Assembly: GCA_900557435.1 (NCBI GenBank)
Contig: USSH01000197.1
Coordinates: forward strand, 1 to 5,154
Direction of reading: 5' to 3'
Length of the DNA stretch: 5,154 nt
Source of the DNA: an uncultured Coprococcus sp.
GTDB taxonomy: Bacteria > Bacillota > Clostridia > Lachnospirales > Lachnospiraceae
The notes under the pieces are model-generated. The model made no database searches. It saw only the letters and a program-made list of their open reading frames with translations, and had not been told where the DNA came from. The number at the start of each line of letters is the position of its first letter. Position 1 is the first letter of the stretch. Positions 1-5,154 of the stretch are shown piece after piece. The position numbers and the translations under genes were made by a program.

Positions 1-436
1 TCGGTACTCTTGTTTTAATATCTTCACATAATTCCACCCTCTTTCTTAATTTAACTAATTTATCATTTAAAGATGAAATCTGCTCTGCATATTCGTGCAT
101 TTCATTTCCATCTTTTGATAACTTTCTTTTTGCCCAAAGTCTTTCTCTTTGGTCTAGTATTTCTTTTATTTTAAAATTCACATCATCTTGATAGTTACTT
201 AATTCTTCAAATGTTTTTATTTTATGTATTGCTAAAAATCTTGCTTCTTCAGATAATTGTTCCATTCTTGAAACATCTGCTCTTATACTTGGTGGTAATC
301 TTTGTTGTGGTACATTATCTGGAAAAACTTTTAGCAAATAACAATAATGATAATATAAAGCAATAAATCCTTTCGCTTTGGCTCTTTTGTGCCTTTTAGC
401 AAAAGGATAATTAACTTTTCTATAATTATAAACATT
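1..436 (-). pseudogene. Relaxase/mobilization nuclease, C-terminal remnant
   Basis: Reading the minus strand gives an uninterrupted frame of about 145 codons that runs off the left edge. It contains a segment like GFIALYYHYCYLL, followed by a charged coiled-coil stretch (EILDQRERLWAKRKL, then LVKLRKRVELCEDIKTR). This order matches what I recall of the C-terminal part of Firmicute MobA/VirD2-type relaxases, which nick oriT of conjugative or mobilisable elements. The catalytic N-terminal nuclease domain is absent: an in-frame TAA lies at 437-439, no ATG precedes the conserved block, and the sequence beyond is the promoter region of another gene. It is strongly AT-rich compared with the downstream genes, consistent with foreign origin. 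I infer a dead 5'-truncated remnant. The alternative is a point nonsense mutation with more relaxase sequence scrambled upstream. The family call rests on motif recognition by eye, without a search. Confidence 0.72.
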
Positions 437-459
437 TTATAATAAATCTTTTGCTGTAA

Positions 460-488
460 TTGACTGTAAAAGTAAGTTGTTATATGAT
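460..488 (+). promoter_or_regulatory. Sigma-A promoter of the DUF5685-like gene
   Basis: TTGACT (460-465) and TATGAT (483-488) are separated by exactly 17 bases, each box one base off consensus. Transcription would start near 495, giving a leader of about 78 bases before the TTG start at 573. It faces away from the relaxase remnant on the other strand. The call is by consensus only. Confidence 0.75.
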
Positions 489-492
489 AACA
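478..492. promoter_or_regulatory. Palindrome over the -10 box (possible operator)
   Basis: TGTTAT-ATG-ATAACA is a perfect inverted repeat with 6-base arms and a 3-base centre. With one G-T mismatch it extends to 476-494 (GTTGTTAT...ATAACAGC). It covers the whole -10 hexamer (483-488), the place where a dimeric repressor would block RNA polymerase. The loop is too short for a stable RNA hairpin and the arms lie upstream of the predicted transcript start, so a DNA-binding role is more likely than an RNA one. No regulator gene is visible in the window. Confidence 0.4.
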
Positions 493-554
493 GCAAGTCG
501 GATAGCCGGCGGATGAATGTTGTAGTTCATTTACCGAATGTCCGGCTTGTTGTT
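489..554 (+). repeat. Inverted repeat / leader hairpin before the DUF5685-like gene
   Basis: Bases 489-502 (AACAGCAAGTCGGA) pair with 541-554 (TCCGGCTTGTTGTT) over 14 positions, including two G-U pairs. Inside the loop a second small stem is possible (ATGAA 513-517 with TTCAT 526-530). The 3' arm ends four bases before the AGGAGG at 558. With transcription starting near 495, only the inner eight pairs (495-502 with 541-548) would exist in the RNA. It may be a structured leader or a DNA-level inverted repeat left from the mobile-element junction. No known riboswitch class is recognised. Confidence 0.4.
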
Positions 555-557
555 TGC

Positions 558-563
558 AGGAGG
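558..563 (+). promoter_or_regulatory. Ribosome binding site that sets the TTG start at 573
   Basis: A perfect AGGAGG sits nine bases before TTG 573. The frame is open further back to a TTG at 477, but that codon lies between the -35 and -10 boxes, upstream of the predicted transcript start, and has no Shine-Dalgarno sequence. Confidence 0.75.
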
Positions 564-572
564 AAGAGGTCT

Positions 573-983
573 TTGTACGGATATGTGGTTGTTAATAAGC
601 CTGAGTTGAAGTTTCGTGAATTTGATGTTTACAGGTCGTACTATTGCGGATTATGCAAGGTACTTGGAAAGGAATACGGATTTACCGGTAAAATATCACT
701 CAGTTATGATATGACTTTTTTAATAATGCTGTTAAGTGGTTTATACGAACCAAAGACTGAATATGGAAAGGAAAAGTGTTTGGTCCATCCGGTTGCAAAG
801 CATGAATACCGCATTAATGAAGTTACAGATTATGTTGCGGATATGAATATACTTATGATGTATTATAAATGTATGGATGACTGGAATGATGAACATAAAG
901 TTACGAGAAAGATTCTTGCAGACAGCTATAATTCCAAAGTTAATATAATAAGGAAGAAATACGAAAAATACATACGCAGATAA
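573..983 (+). CDS. DUF5685-like protein, short or C-terminally truncated
   Basis: From TTG 573 the product is 136 residues, beginning MYGYVVVNKPELKF. Features that I recognise as typical of the DUF5685 family are YRSYYCGLC (residues 20-28, a CxxC at C25/C28), SYDMTF, a Cys-Leu-Val-His-Pro block (C69, H72), DYVADMNILMMYYKC (C100) and DDWNDEH (102-108). Function of the family is unknown; the conserved Cys/His residues could bind a metal, which is inference. Family members I recall are about 280 residues long, so the C-terminal half is missing here: the protein stops soon after a basic KKYEKYIRR tail. No continuation is evident in another frame after 983. An intrinsic terminator starts on the stop codon, so transcription also ends here. 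It has its own promoter and leader. Upstream residues encoded by 477-572 are not family-like and are excluded. It may be a stable short variant or a decaying gene beside a mobile-element scar. Confidence 0.75.
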   Translation: MYGYVVVNKPELKFREFDVYRSYYCGLCKVLGKEYGFTGKISLSYDMTFLIMLLSGLYEPKTEYGKEKCLVHPVAKHEYRINEVTDYVADMNILMMYYKCMDDWNDEHKVTRKILADSYNSKVNIIRKKYEKYIRR

Positions 984-1024
984 TGGTGTCAATCTCGGAG
1001 ATGAGGCTGACACCATTATTTTTT
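981..1024 (+). terminator. Intrinsic terminator overlapping the stop codon
   Basis: TAATGGTGTCA (981-991) pairs perfectly with TGACACCATTA (1008-1018), an 11-base-pair stem, followed by six T residues (1019-1024). The first three bases are the TAA stop of the preceding gene. The 16-base loop holds a small inverted repeat (ATCTC-G-GAGAT, 992-1002). Confidence 0.88.
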
Positions 1025-1098
1025 GTGTACAAATTCTTGTAAAGATTATTGCAAAGAAAATGGTAAATATATACAAAAATCATCTGGTATTTATTACA

Positions 1099-1128
1099 TT
1101 GACACTAAACAACGGCAAGTTGTATTTT
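1099..1128 (+). promoter_or_regulatory. Probable promoter of the secreted LRR operon
   Basis: TTGACA (1099-1104) is a perfect -35 hexamer. Two -10 candidates follow: TGTATT (1121-1126, 16-base spacer) and TATTTT (1123-1128, 18-base spacer), both imperfect. This leaves a leader of about 80 bases before ATG 1217. The rest of the 984-1216 gap after the terminator is AT-rich with no credible gene. Within the leader, TTTGTGACAAA (1162-1172) is a short palindrome of unknown meaning. Confidence 0.55.
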
Positions 1129-1216
1129 AGATGTAAAAGGGTAAGTCTGCACATGATCGGTTTTGTGACAAAGCGGCAGCAAAATTAGCATACAAAAAAG
1201 GGGGAGAAAATAGAAT

Positions 1217-4200
1217 ATGAAGACTTCAAGATTCAGACTCACGATATTCGCAGGAGTGATAGTTCTCATCCTGTCAGTTCTAATGATCAATTCGGCATCT
1301 ATCAGTGCCAACGCCTCAGCAACAAATGTAAGTAGTGATGGAAAGTGGAAATTCCAGATAATCAACTCGGACAAGGCGACAGCCAGACTTGTATGTTATA
1401 CAAGAGAAAGCGGAGATAATGTAGCCATTCCGGGAACAGTTACAGGGAAAAATGGCAAGAAATATACTGTGGTTGAGATAGGTATTCCAAATGAGTGTGT
1501 GTTTAATTATGTGTGTGTGACAAAAACGTTGACCATACCGGCATCTGTGGAGAAGATAAGTAGTTATGCGTTTTGGCGTGACAAGATCACCAATGTGAGG
1601 TTCGAGAAGAATTCAAAGTGCAAATATATTGGCGAGGCAGCGTTCTCTTCAGCTAGAGTATCCACCGTGAAATTTCCGGCTTCACTGGAGACTATAGGTG
1701 AGGGTGCGTTTTACGGCAATTGTGATACGTTGACCAGTGTGGAATTTGAGGATAAGAGTAAGTGTAAAACTATAGGTGCTTCAGCATTTGGCTTTGCAAC
1801 GAAGCTGAAAAGCATAAATATCCCGAAGTCCGTGACAAGCATAGGGGAAAGTGCTTTTGAACATTGTGAAGCCCTCAAAGTGCTGACATTTGAAGAGGGC
1901 AGTAGCTGCAAGACCATAGGAGATTCAGCGTTCAGAGGTACAGGAATCACCAGACTTAATCTTCCGGCCAGTATAAAAAGTATAGGAGAAAGTGCTTTTT
2001 TGGGATGTACTGGTCTGGTCAATATTGATATAGCATCTGATTCATTGACAATTAGCAGTAAAGCATTTGCAACAAATGTAAAAACAAAATTGTTAAGAGA
2101 TAGCAATGGATATTTGCACGAGCGGATCATAGGAGAGCCATGTCCGTATACAGGGGTAATATATGTTAATAATAAGAATGTAAAGCAAGAATGTTTAGAC
2201 CCCCAGATTGTAAATTCAGGCAGCGTCATAGTAAGAAATTACAATATAGAAATGTATGTGAAGTCGGGAAGCACATGGGTGAAAAAAGTATCAAAGACAG
2301 TGGGTTACAACCAGTCGGTGGCATTATCGTCCATTGCACCAAATGCACCTACAGGATTCAAATATGAATGGTATAAGGATAGCAGTTTCAGGGATTATGC
2401 CGGTGATACTATATGTAAGGCATCAAAGGATGGGGTCTACAGACTTTATGCTAATACAATAGAACATTTGTATACGATTATCTTTATGGCAAACGATGGA
2501 ACACAGAACATGACAAAGAAAGAGGATATAAAGTATACAGAGTTTGTAGATCTTCCGGCAGGAAACGGACCTGCCAGAGACGGATTCTGGTTTAAGAGCT
2601 GGAATACAAAAGCGGATGGAACGGGAACAACATACAAAGGAATGGTAAACAGACTTACCACAGAAAATGAGATAACGCTGTTTGCCATTTATGATAAAGT
2701 ATATTCTACTTATTGGTTTTCTTTGAGAAGCGGAATAAATGGAAAGCTTGTATATCAATTCAGGGCAAGTAGTACAGCACTGGGAGGATATGAAGGAGTT
2801 GTGGAGTCTCCAGATCAATATTTGGATGCGGATATTACATATAACTATGTTGACCCTGATGGCAATTATAAAGAGATAAAAAAACGGATATCAGACATAG
2901 CGACAGGGGACGGATGGATCAGGATCGATTATTCGACGGCAAACTATACACAGAAGTATCCTAATATAGACAAGCAGAGCGATTATGCCAGTGGTTCAAA
3001 ATATGTAGCTTCCGAGGACTGTGGCTTCCTGCCTAATCCGGTATATAAAGATCTTACCATCAGATTCGATGGGAGCAGCGCAGAAAATACGATGGGGGAT
3101 GTGACATGCGTGCGTGGAAAGCTTTACGCAGATAAGCTTTCAAACATGCTGACAAAAGAAGCTTACGAGTTCGCGGGATGGACTGTGGAGCAGCTTGAAG
3201 GAACAGATGATCCAACTATTCTGATATCGGATTCAGATATTAGAGAGAACAGAATAAATGAGTCGAAAATATATGCACTGTATATGTTTGCTGATAAGGA
3301 TCTGACAGTAACACTTAAGCCGGTCTGGAAAGCTCCGGAGACATATAATGTCCTATTCAAGTCCGGAGGAGGAACCGGTACGATGCAGATGCTCACGTTG
3401 GAGTGCGGAAAGGTAAGCCGAATCCCGGATTGTACATATAAAAAGAAAGGTTATTTGTTTGCAGGCTGGGCAATAGACGGTGAGAATACGGTAAAGTATG
3501 CGGATGGAGCTACAATAAATAGAACAGCGCAGGAAGGCGATATAAGATTAAAGGCCATATGGAAACAGGTCACATATAAGCTGGTGTACGATGCGAACGG
3601 CGGTCAGGGCTTTATGTCATCGGAGAATGTTGCAAGTGCATCCTTGCATAAACTAAAGGACAGTACATATGAGAAGCTGGGTGCGAAGTTCAATGGATGG
3701 AATATGGAGAAAGATGGTTCCGGAAAATCCTACAGAGACGGAGCACAGATACAGTATGAGCCAGAGAATGAAGGGGAGACCATTACCCTGTACGCAGACT
3801 GGTCTCCGGCTCCGGTCATAATATCATTTAATGCAAATGGCGGAACGGTTGCCAAGTCACAGAAGACTGTAGAGTTTGGAGAGACATGTGGCGTACTGCC
3901 TACGGCAAGAAGAGATGGGTATGATTTCCTTGGCTGGTTTACAAGACGAACAGGCGGAACACAGTACAGCAGTGGAACAGAGGTGGATTCTGACAGTGAC
4001 ATCACCCTGTATGCACACTGGAAAGAACGAAATTATACAGTTACATTCAACTCGAATGGTGGTAATGCAGTTCCGAATGGAGTCAGGACTATTATGGCGG
4101 GAAAATCTTTGGGAACTCTTCCTACTGCAAAGAAGGACAAGGCAACATTTGCGGGTTGGTATACTTCACCGACGGGTGGTTCTAGAGTGAGTGCGTCATT

Positions 4201-4510
4201 TAAGGTGAATAAGGATTGTACATTCTATGCACACTGGACAGATCTTACAAGGAAGGTCAGGGTGACATTTAATGTTCAGAAGATAAAGAATACAGCAGGT
4301 TATGAGGTACAGTATTCGACATCATCCGGATTCGGCGGAGCTGGAACGGTATACGGCAAGGTAAGCGGAGGCAACGTATATGTAACTCAGGTTGGAGGAC
4401 TGAAAGCCGGGACCAGATATTATTTTAGAGCGAGATCATATGCTATAAAGAATGGAAGAAAGACATATGGCTCGTGGAGCAGTGTATCGAGTAAGACCAC
4501 AAGTAAGTAA
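1217..4510 (+). CDS. Secreted BspA-type LRR / InlB-repeat / Fn3 protein
   Basis: The 1097-residue product starts at ATG 1217, ten bases after GGGGGAG (1200-1206). A signal peptide spans residues 1-35: basic start, hydrophobic core 8-24, likely cleavage after Ala-Ser-Ala 35. Residues 36-104 form a beta-rich leader with GKWKF and NGKKYTV. Residues 105-287 are an LRR_5 (BspA-type) array with eight x-A-F motifs such as TIGASAF and SIGESAF. Residues 335-412 look like a divergent InlB-type repeat, and six clearer ones follow at 418-492, 613-705, 710-783, 785-862, 866-935 and 938-1007, with the usual F-x-x-N-G-G, G-W and Y-A-x-W landmarks. Residues 495-612 match nothing I recognise. Residues 1010-1097 resemble a fibronectin type III domain (GYEVQYSTSS, AGTRYYFRARSY). 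There is no LPXTG, lipobox or C-terminal membrane helix, so it is probably released or held non-covalently. Such proteins usually serve adhesion or surface binding; the ligand here is unknown. A related gene follows 45 bases downstream, probably in the same transcript. Confidence 0.93.
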   Translation: MKTSRFRLTIFAGVIVLILSVLMINSASISANASATNVSSDGKWKFQIINSDKATARLVCYTRESGDNVAIPGTVTGKNGKKYTVVEIGIPNECVFNYVCVTKTLTIPASVEKISSYAFWRDKITNVRFEKNSKCKYIGEAAFSSARVSTVKFPASLETIGEGAFYGNCDTLTSVEFEDKSKCKTIGASAFGFATKLKSINIPKSVTSIGESAFEHCEALKVLTFEEGSSCKTIGDSAFRGTGITRLNLPASIKSIGESAFLGCTGLVNIDIASDSLTISSKAFATNVKTKLLRDSNGYLHERIIGEPCPYTGVIYVNNKNVKQECLDPQIVNSGSVIVRNYNIEMYVKSGSTWVKKVSKTVGYNQSVALSSIAPNAPTGFKYEWYKDSSFRDYAGDTICKASKDGVYRLYANTIEHLYTIIFMANDGTQNMTKKEDIKYTEFVDLPAGNGPARDGFWFKSWNTKADGTGTTYKGMVNRLTTENEITLFAIYDKVYSTYWFSLRSGINGKLVYQFRASSTALGGYEGVVESPDQYLDADITYNYVDPDGNYKEIKKRISDIATGDGWIRIDYSTANYTQKYPNIDKQSDYASGSKYVASEDCGFLPNPVYKDLTIRFDGSSAENTMGDVTCVRGKLYADKLSNMLTKEAYEFAGWTVEQLEGTDDPTILISDSDIRENRINESKIYALYMFADKDLTVTLKPVWKAPETYNVLFKSGGGTGTMQMLTLECGKVSRIPDCTYKKKGYLFAGWAIDGENTVKYADGATINRTAQEGDIRLKAIWKQVTYKLVYDANGGQGFMSSENVASASLHKLKDSTYEKLGAKFNGWNMEKDGSGKSYRDGAQIQYEPENEGETITLYADWSPAPVIISFNANGGTVAKSQKTVEFGETCGVLPTARRDGYDFLGWFTRRTGGTQYSSGTEVDSDSDITLYAHWKERNYTVTFNSNGGNAVPNGVRTIMAGKSLGTLPTAKKDKATFAGWYTSPTGGSRVSASFKVNKDCTFYAHWTDLTRKVRVTFNVQKIKNTAGYEVQYSTSSGFGGAGTVYGKVSGGNVYVTQVGGLKAGTRYYFRARSYAIKNGRKTYGSWSSVSSKTTSK
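1529..2077 (+). repeat. LRR_5 repeat array (coding)
   Basis: This stretch encodes eight leucine-rich repeats of about 23-25 residues that alternate between two types: one with I/F-P-x-S-v-x-x-I-G-x-x-A-F, the other with F-E-x-x-S-K-C-K-T-I-G-x-S-A-F. The pair repeats every 47-48 residues. The DNA is repeated too: 1837-1858 and 1978-1999 differ at two of 22 bases, 141 bases apart. This points to growth of the array by duplication of two-repeat units. Confidence 0.85.
2468..4237 (+). repeat. InlB-type (Listeria-Bacteroides) beta-repeat array (coding)
   Basis: Six repeats of about 70-93 residues are encoded at 2468-2692, 3053-3331, 3344-3565, 3569-3802, 3812-4021 and 4028-4237. Each has an opening strand ending in an N/S-G-G-type turn, a central G-x-x-F-x-G-W and a closing Y/K-A-x-W. 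The last two are the most canonical (FNANGGT ... FLGWFT ... LYAHW; FNSNGGN ... FAGWYT ... FYAHW). The 3053-3331 copy is stretched between its central Trp and closing Trp. A more divergent seventh unit may precede the array at 2219-2452, with YEW in place of G-W. Confidence 0.8.
4244..4507 (+). other. Fibronectin type III-like C-terminal domain (coding)
   Basis: Residues 1010-1097 of the large protein give a strand pattern VRVTFN / AGYEVQYSTS / VYVTQVGGLKAGTRYYFRARSYA / WSSVSSKT. The G-L-K-A-G-T-x-Y-Y-F-R-x-R segment is the classic Fn3 strand E-F region seen in clostridial secreted proteins. The domain ends the protein with no anchor after it. Confidence 0.75.
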
Positions 4511-4514
4511 ATCC

Positions 4515-4532
4515 ATTGACTGATTATTGACT
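4515..4532 (+). repeat. ATTGACT direct repeat between the two LRR genes
   Basis: ATTGACT occurs at 4515-4521 and again at 4526-4532, a period of 11 bases, about one helical turn, in the 45-base gap between the genes. No -10 box lies at a proper distance from either copy and no terminator hairpin is visible, so the downstream gene is probably read through from the upstream promoter. The repeat may be a small regulatory site or chance. Confidence 0.35.
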
Positions 4533-4555
4533 AATTTCATGAGGAGGAAAAACAT

Positions 4556-5154
4556 ATGAAGGGAATGAAAAAGGTTTCATTGTGGTTATGTTCAGTGCTG
4601 GCAATGTTGGTCGTCATAGGGAGTATGACACTCAAAGTCAGTGCAGCCACATATAGCGGAGTGACGTCAGATGATAATAAGTGGAAGGTGTGGATAAACA
4701 CAGCTACAGGAAGGTGTTCGATCAAGCCGGCAAAGGCAGGAGTATCCGGTGTCAGTTCGGGTGAGATCATAATACCAGCCACAATACAGTACAATAAGAA
4801 ATCCTACAATGTAACAGGCATTGCATCGAGTGCATATTCAGGTAATACTAAAGTTACGAATGTCTATCTGGGCAAGGCAGTCAATCTTATCGTTATATCA
4901 GCGAATTCGTTCAAGGGATGTACAGCGTTGGAGCACATTAAGCTGATCGAAAACACAAAGCTGACAACGATAGGAGACAGTGCGTTTTACGGCGACAAGA
5001 AATTGGTGGGAAACACTAAGAATCAGTTATATCTGCCGTCAAAGCTTAGTAAGATAGGCGTTTCGGCATTTGAAGGGTGTTCAAAGATAAATGTGATAAA
5101 TGCCGAGACATGCTCAGCGATCTCAACTATCGGTTCGAACGCTTTTAAGGGTAT
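4556..5154 (+). CDS. Secreted BspA-type LRR protein (partial, runs off right edge)
   Basis: ATG 4556 follows AGGAGG (4542-4547) by eight bases, and the frame stays open for 199 full codons to the window end. Residues 1-30 are a signal peptide: MKGMKK start, hydrophobic core 7-26, likely cleavage after Val-Ser-Ala 30. A short beta-rich region follows (DDNKWKVWINT, then EIIIPATIQYNKKSYNVTGI), resembling the same region of the upstream protein. LRR_5 repeats then begin, with NSFKGC (117-122), TIGDSAFYG (A143-F144), KIGVSAFEGC (A171-F172) and TIGSNAFKG (A196-F197). The C-terminal half lies outside the window, so InlB or Fn3 modules and any cell-wall anchor cannot be judged. It is probably an exported binding protein and a tandem paralogue of the 1217-4510 gene, sharing its transcript. 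Confidence 0.9.
   Translation, partial: MKGMKKVSLWLCSVLAMLVVIGSMTLKVSAATYSGVTSDDNKWKVWINTATGRCSIKPAKAGVSGVSSGEIIIPATIQYNKKSYNVTGIASSAYSGNTKVTNVYLGKAVNLIVISANSFKGCTALEHIKLIENTKLTTIGDSAFYGDKKLVGNTKNQLYLPSKLSKIGVSAFEGCSKINVINAETCSAISTIGSNAFKG

Noticed and set aside
477..572. N-terminal extension of the DUF5685-like frame back to TTG 477
   Set aside because: The codon lies between the -35 and -10 boxes, upstream of the predicted transcript start, has no Shine-Dalgarno sequence, and the encoded residues are not family-like. TTG 573 has a perfect AGGAGG.
741..1076. Minus-strand open frame of 111 codons
   Set aside because: It runs antisense through the DUF5685-like gene and its terminator, and its translation shows no family motifs; it is a shadow.
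1129..1199. Riboswitch (for example c-di-GMP) in the leader of the LRR operon
   Set aside because: The leader is short, and no conserved core motif or long stem of a known class was found, only a few short complementary stretches.
1711..2229. Minus-strand open frame of 172 codons
   Set aside because: It is antisense to the LRR array, and its length follows from the repetitive codon pattern of the real gene.
3876..4190. Plus-strand open frame of 104 codons inside the large gene
   Set aside because: It is out of frame with the InlB repeats, which are clearly coding in the other frame, and has no ribosome binding site of its own that I can see.
4516..4555. Separate promoter for the second LRR gene from TTGACT at 4516 or 4527
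   Set aside because: No -10-like hexamer lies 16-18 bases downstream of either copy; cotranscription with the upstream gene is simpler.
4556..4645. Lipoprotein signal in the second LRR protein, because of a Cys in the hydrophobic core
   Set aside because: The residues before Cys 12 (Leu-Trp-Leu) do not fit a lipobox and the Cys lies too early; Val-Ser-Ala at 28-30 fits ordinary signal peptidase I cleavage.
4537..4794. Minus-strand open frame of 85 codons
   Set aside because: It overlaps the start and signal peptide of the second LRR gene on the opposite strand, where RBS, start and domain evidence are strong.

Overview
The window looks like chromosome of a gut- or rumen-type Firmicute, most probably a member of the Lachnospiraceae. 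The reasons are the strong AGGAGG-type ribosome binding sites, the mixed ~45% GC coding sequence with many ATA and AGA codons, a DUF5685-type gene, and large secreted leucine-rich-repeat / InlB-repeat proteins. The left ~440 bases are much more AT-rich (about 28% GC in the first 60 bases) and carry a broken piece of a mobile-element relaxase, so the window appears to start inside the edge of an old integrated element.

Layout. (1) 1-436, minus strand: the C-terminal part of a mobilisation relaxase with no start codon, closed upstream by an in-frame stop at 437-439. (2) 437-1024, plus strand: a well-formed sigma-A type promoter (TTGACT-17-TATGAT, 460-488) whose -10 box lies inside a palindrome. 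It is followed by a leader with an inverted repeat, a short DUF5685-like gene starting at TTG 573 and ending at 983, and a strong intrinsic terminator that begins on the stop codon. The gene has only about half the usual family length. (3) 1025-1216: a non-coding stretch with a likely promoter for the next operon. (4) 1217-4510: a 1097-residue secreted protein with a signal peptide, a BspA-type LRR array, a run of InlB-type (Listeria-Bacteroides) beta repeats and a C-terminal fibronectin-III-like domain. (5) 4556 to the right edge: the first 199 codons of a second secreted LRR protein, 45 bases downstream with no terminator between.

The two secreted proteins share domain order at the N-terminus and are probably cotranscribed tandem paralogues. 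They are likely exported surface or matrix proteins for adhesion or binding. Neither shows a lipobox, and the complete one has no LPXTG motif or C-terminal membrane segment, so how it stays at the cell surface, if it does, is open. No CRISPR array, tRNA, rRNA or recognisable riboswitch was seen. The points most worth a second look are the operator-like palindrome over the promoter, the truncated DUF5685 gene beside the relaxase remnant, the 48-residue cysteine ladder in the LRR array, and a 118-residue insert of unrecognised sequence in the large protein.
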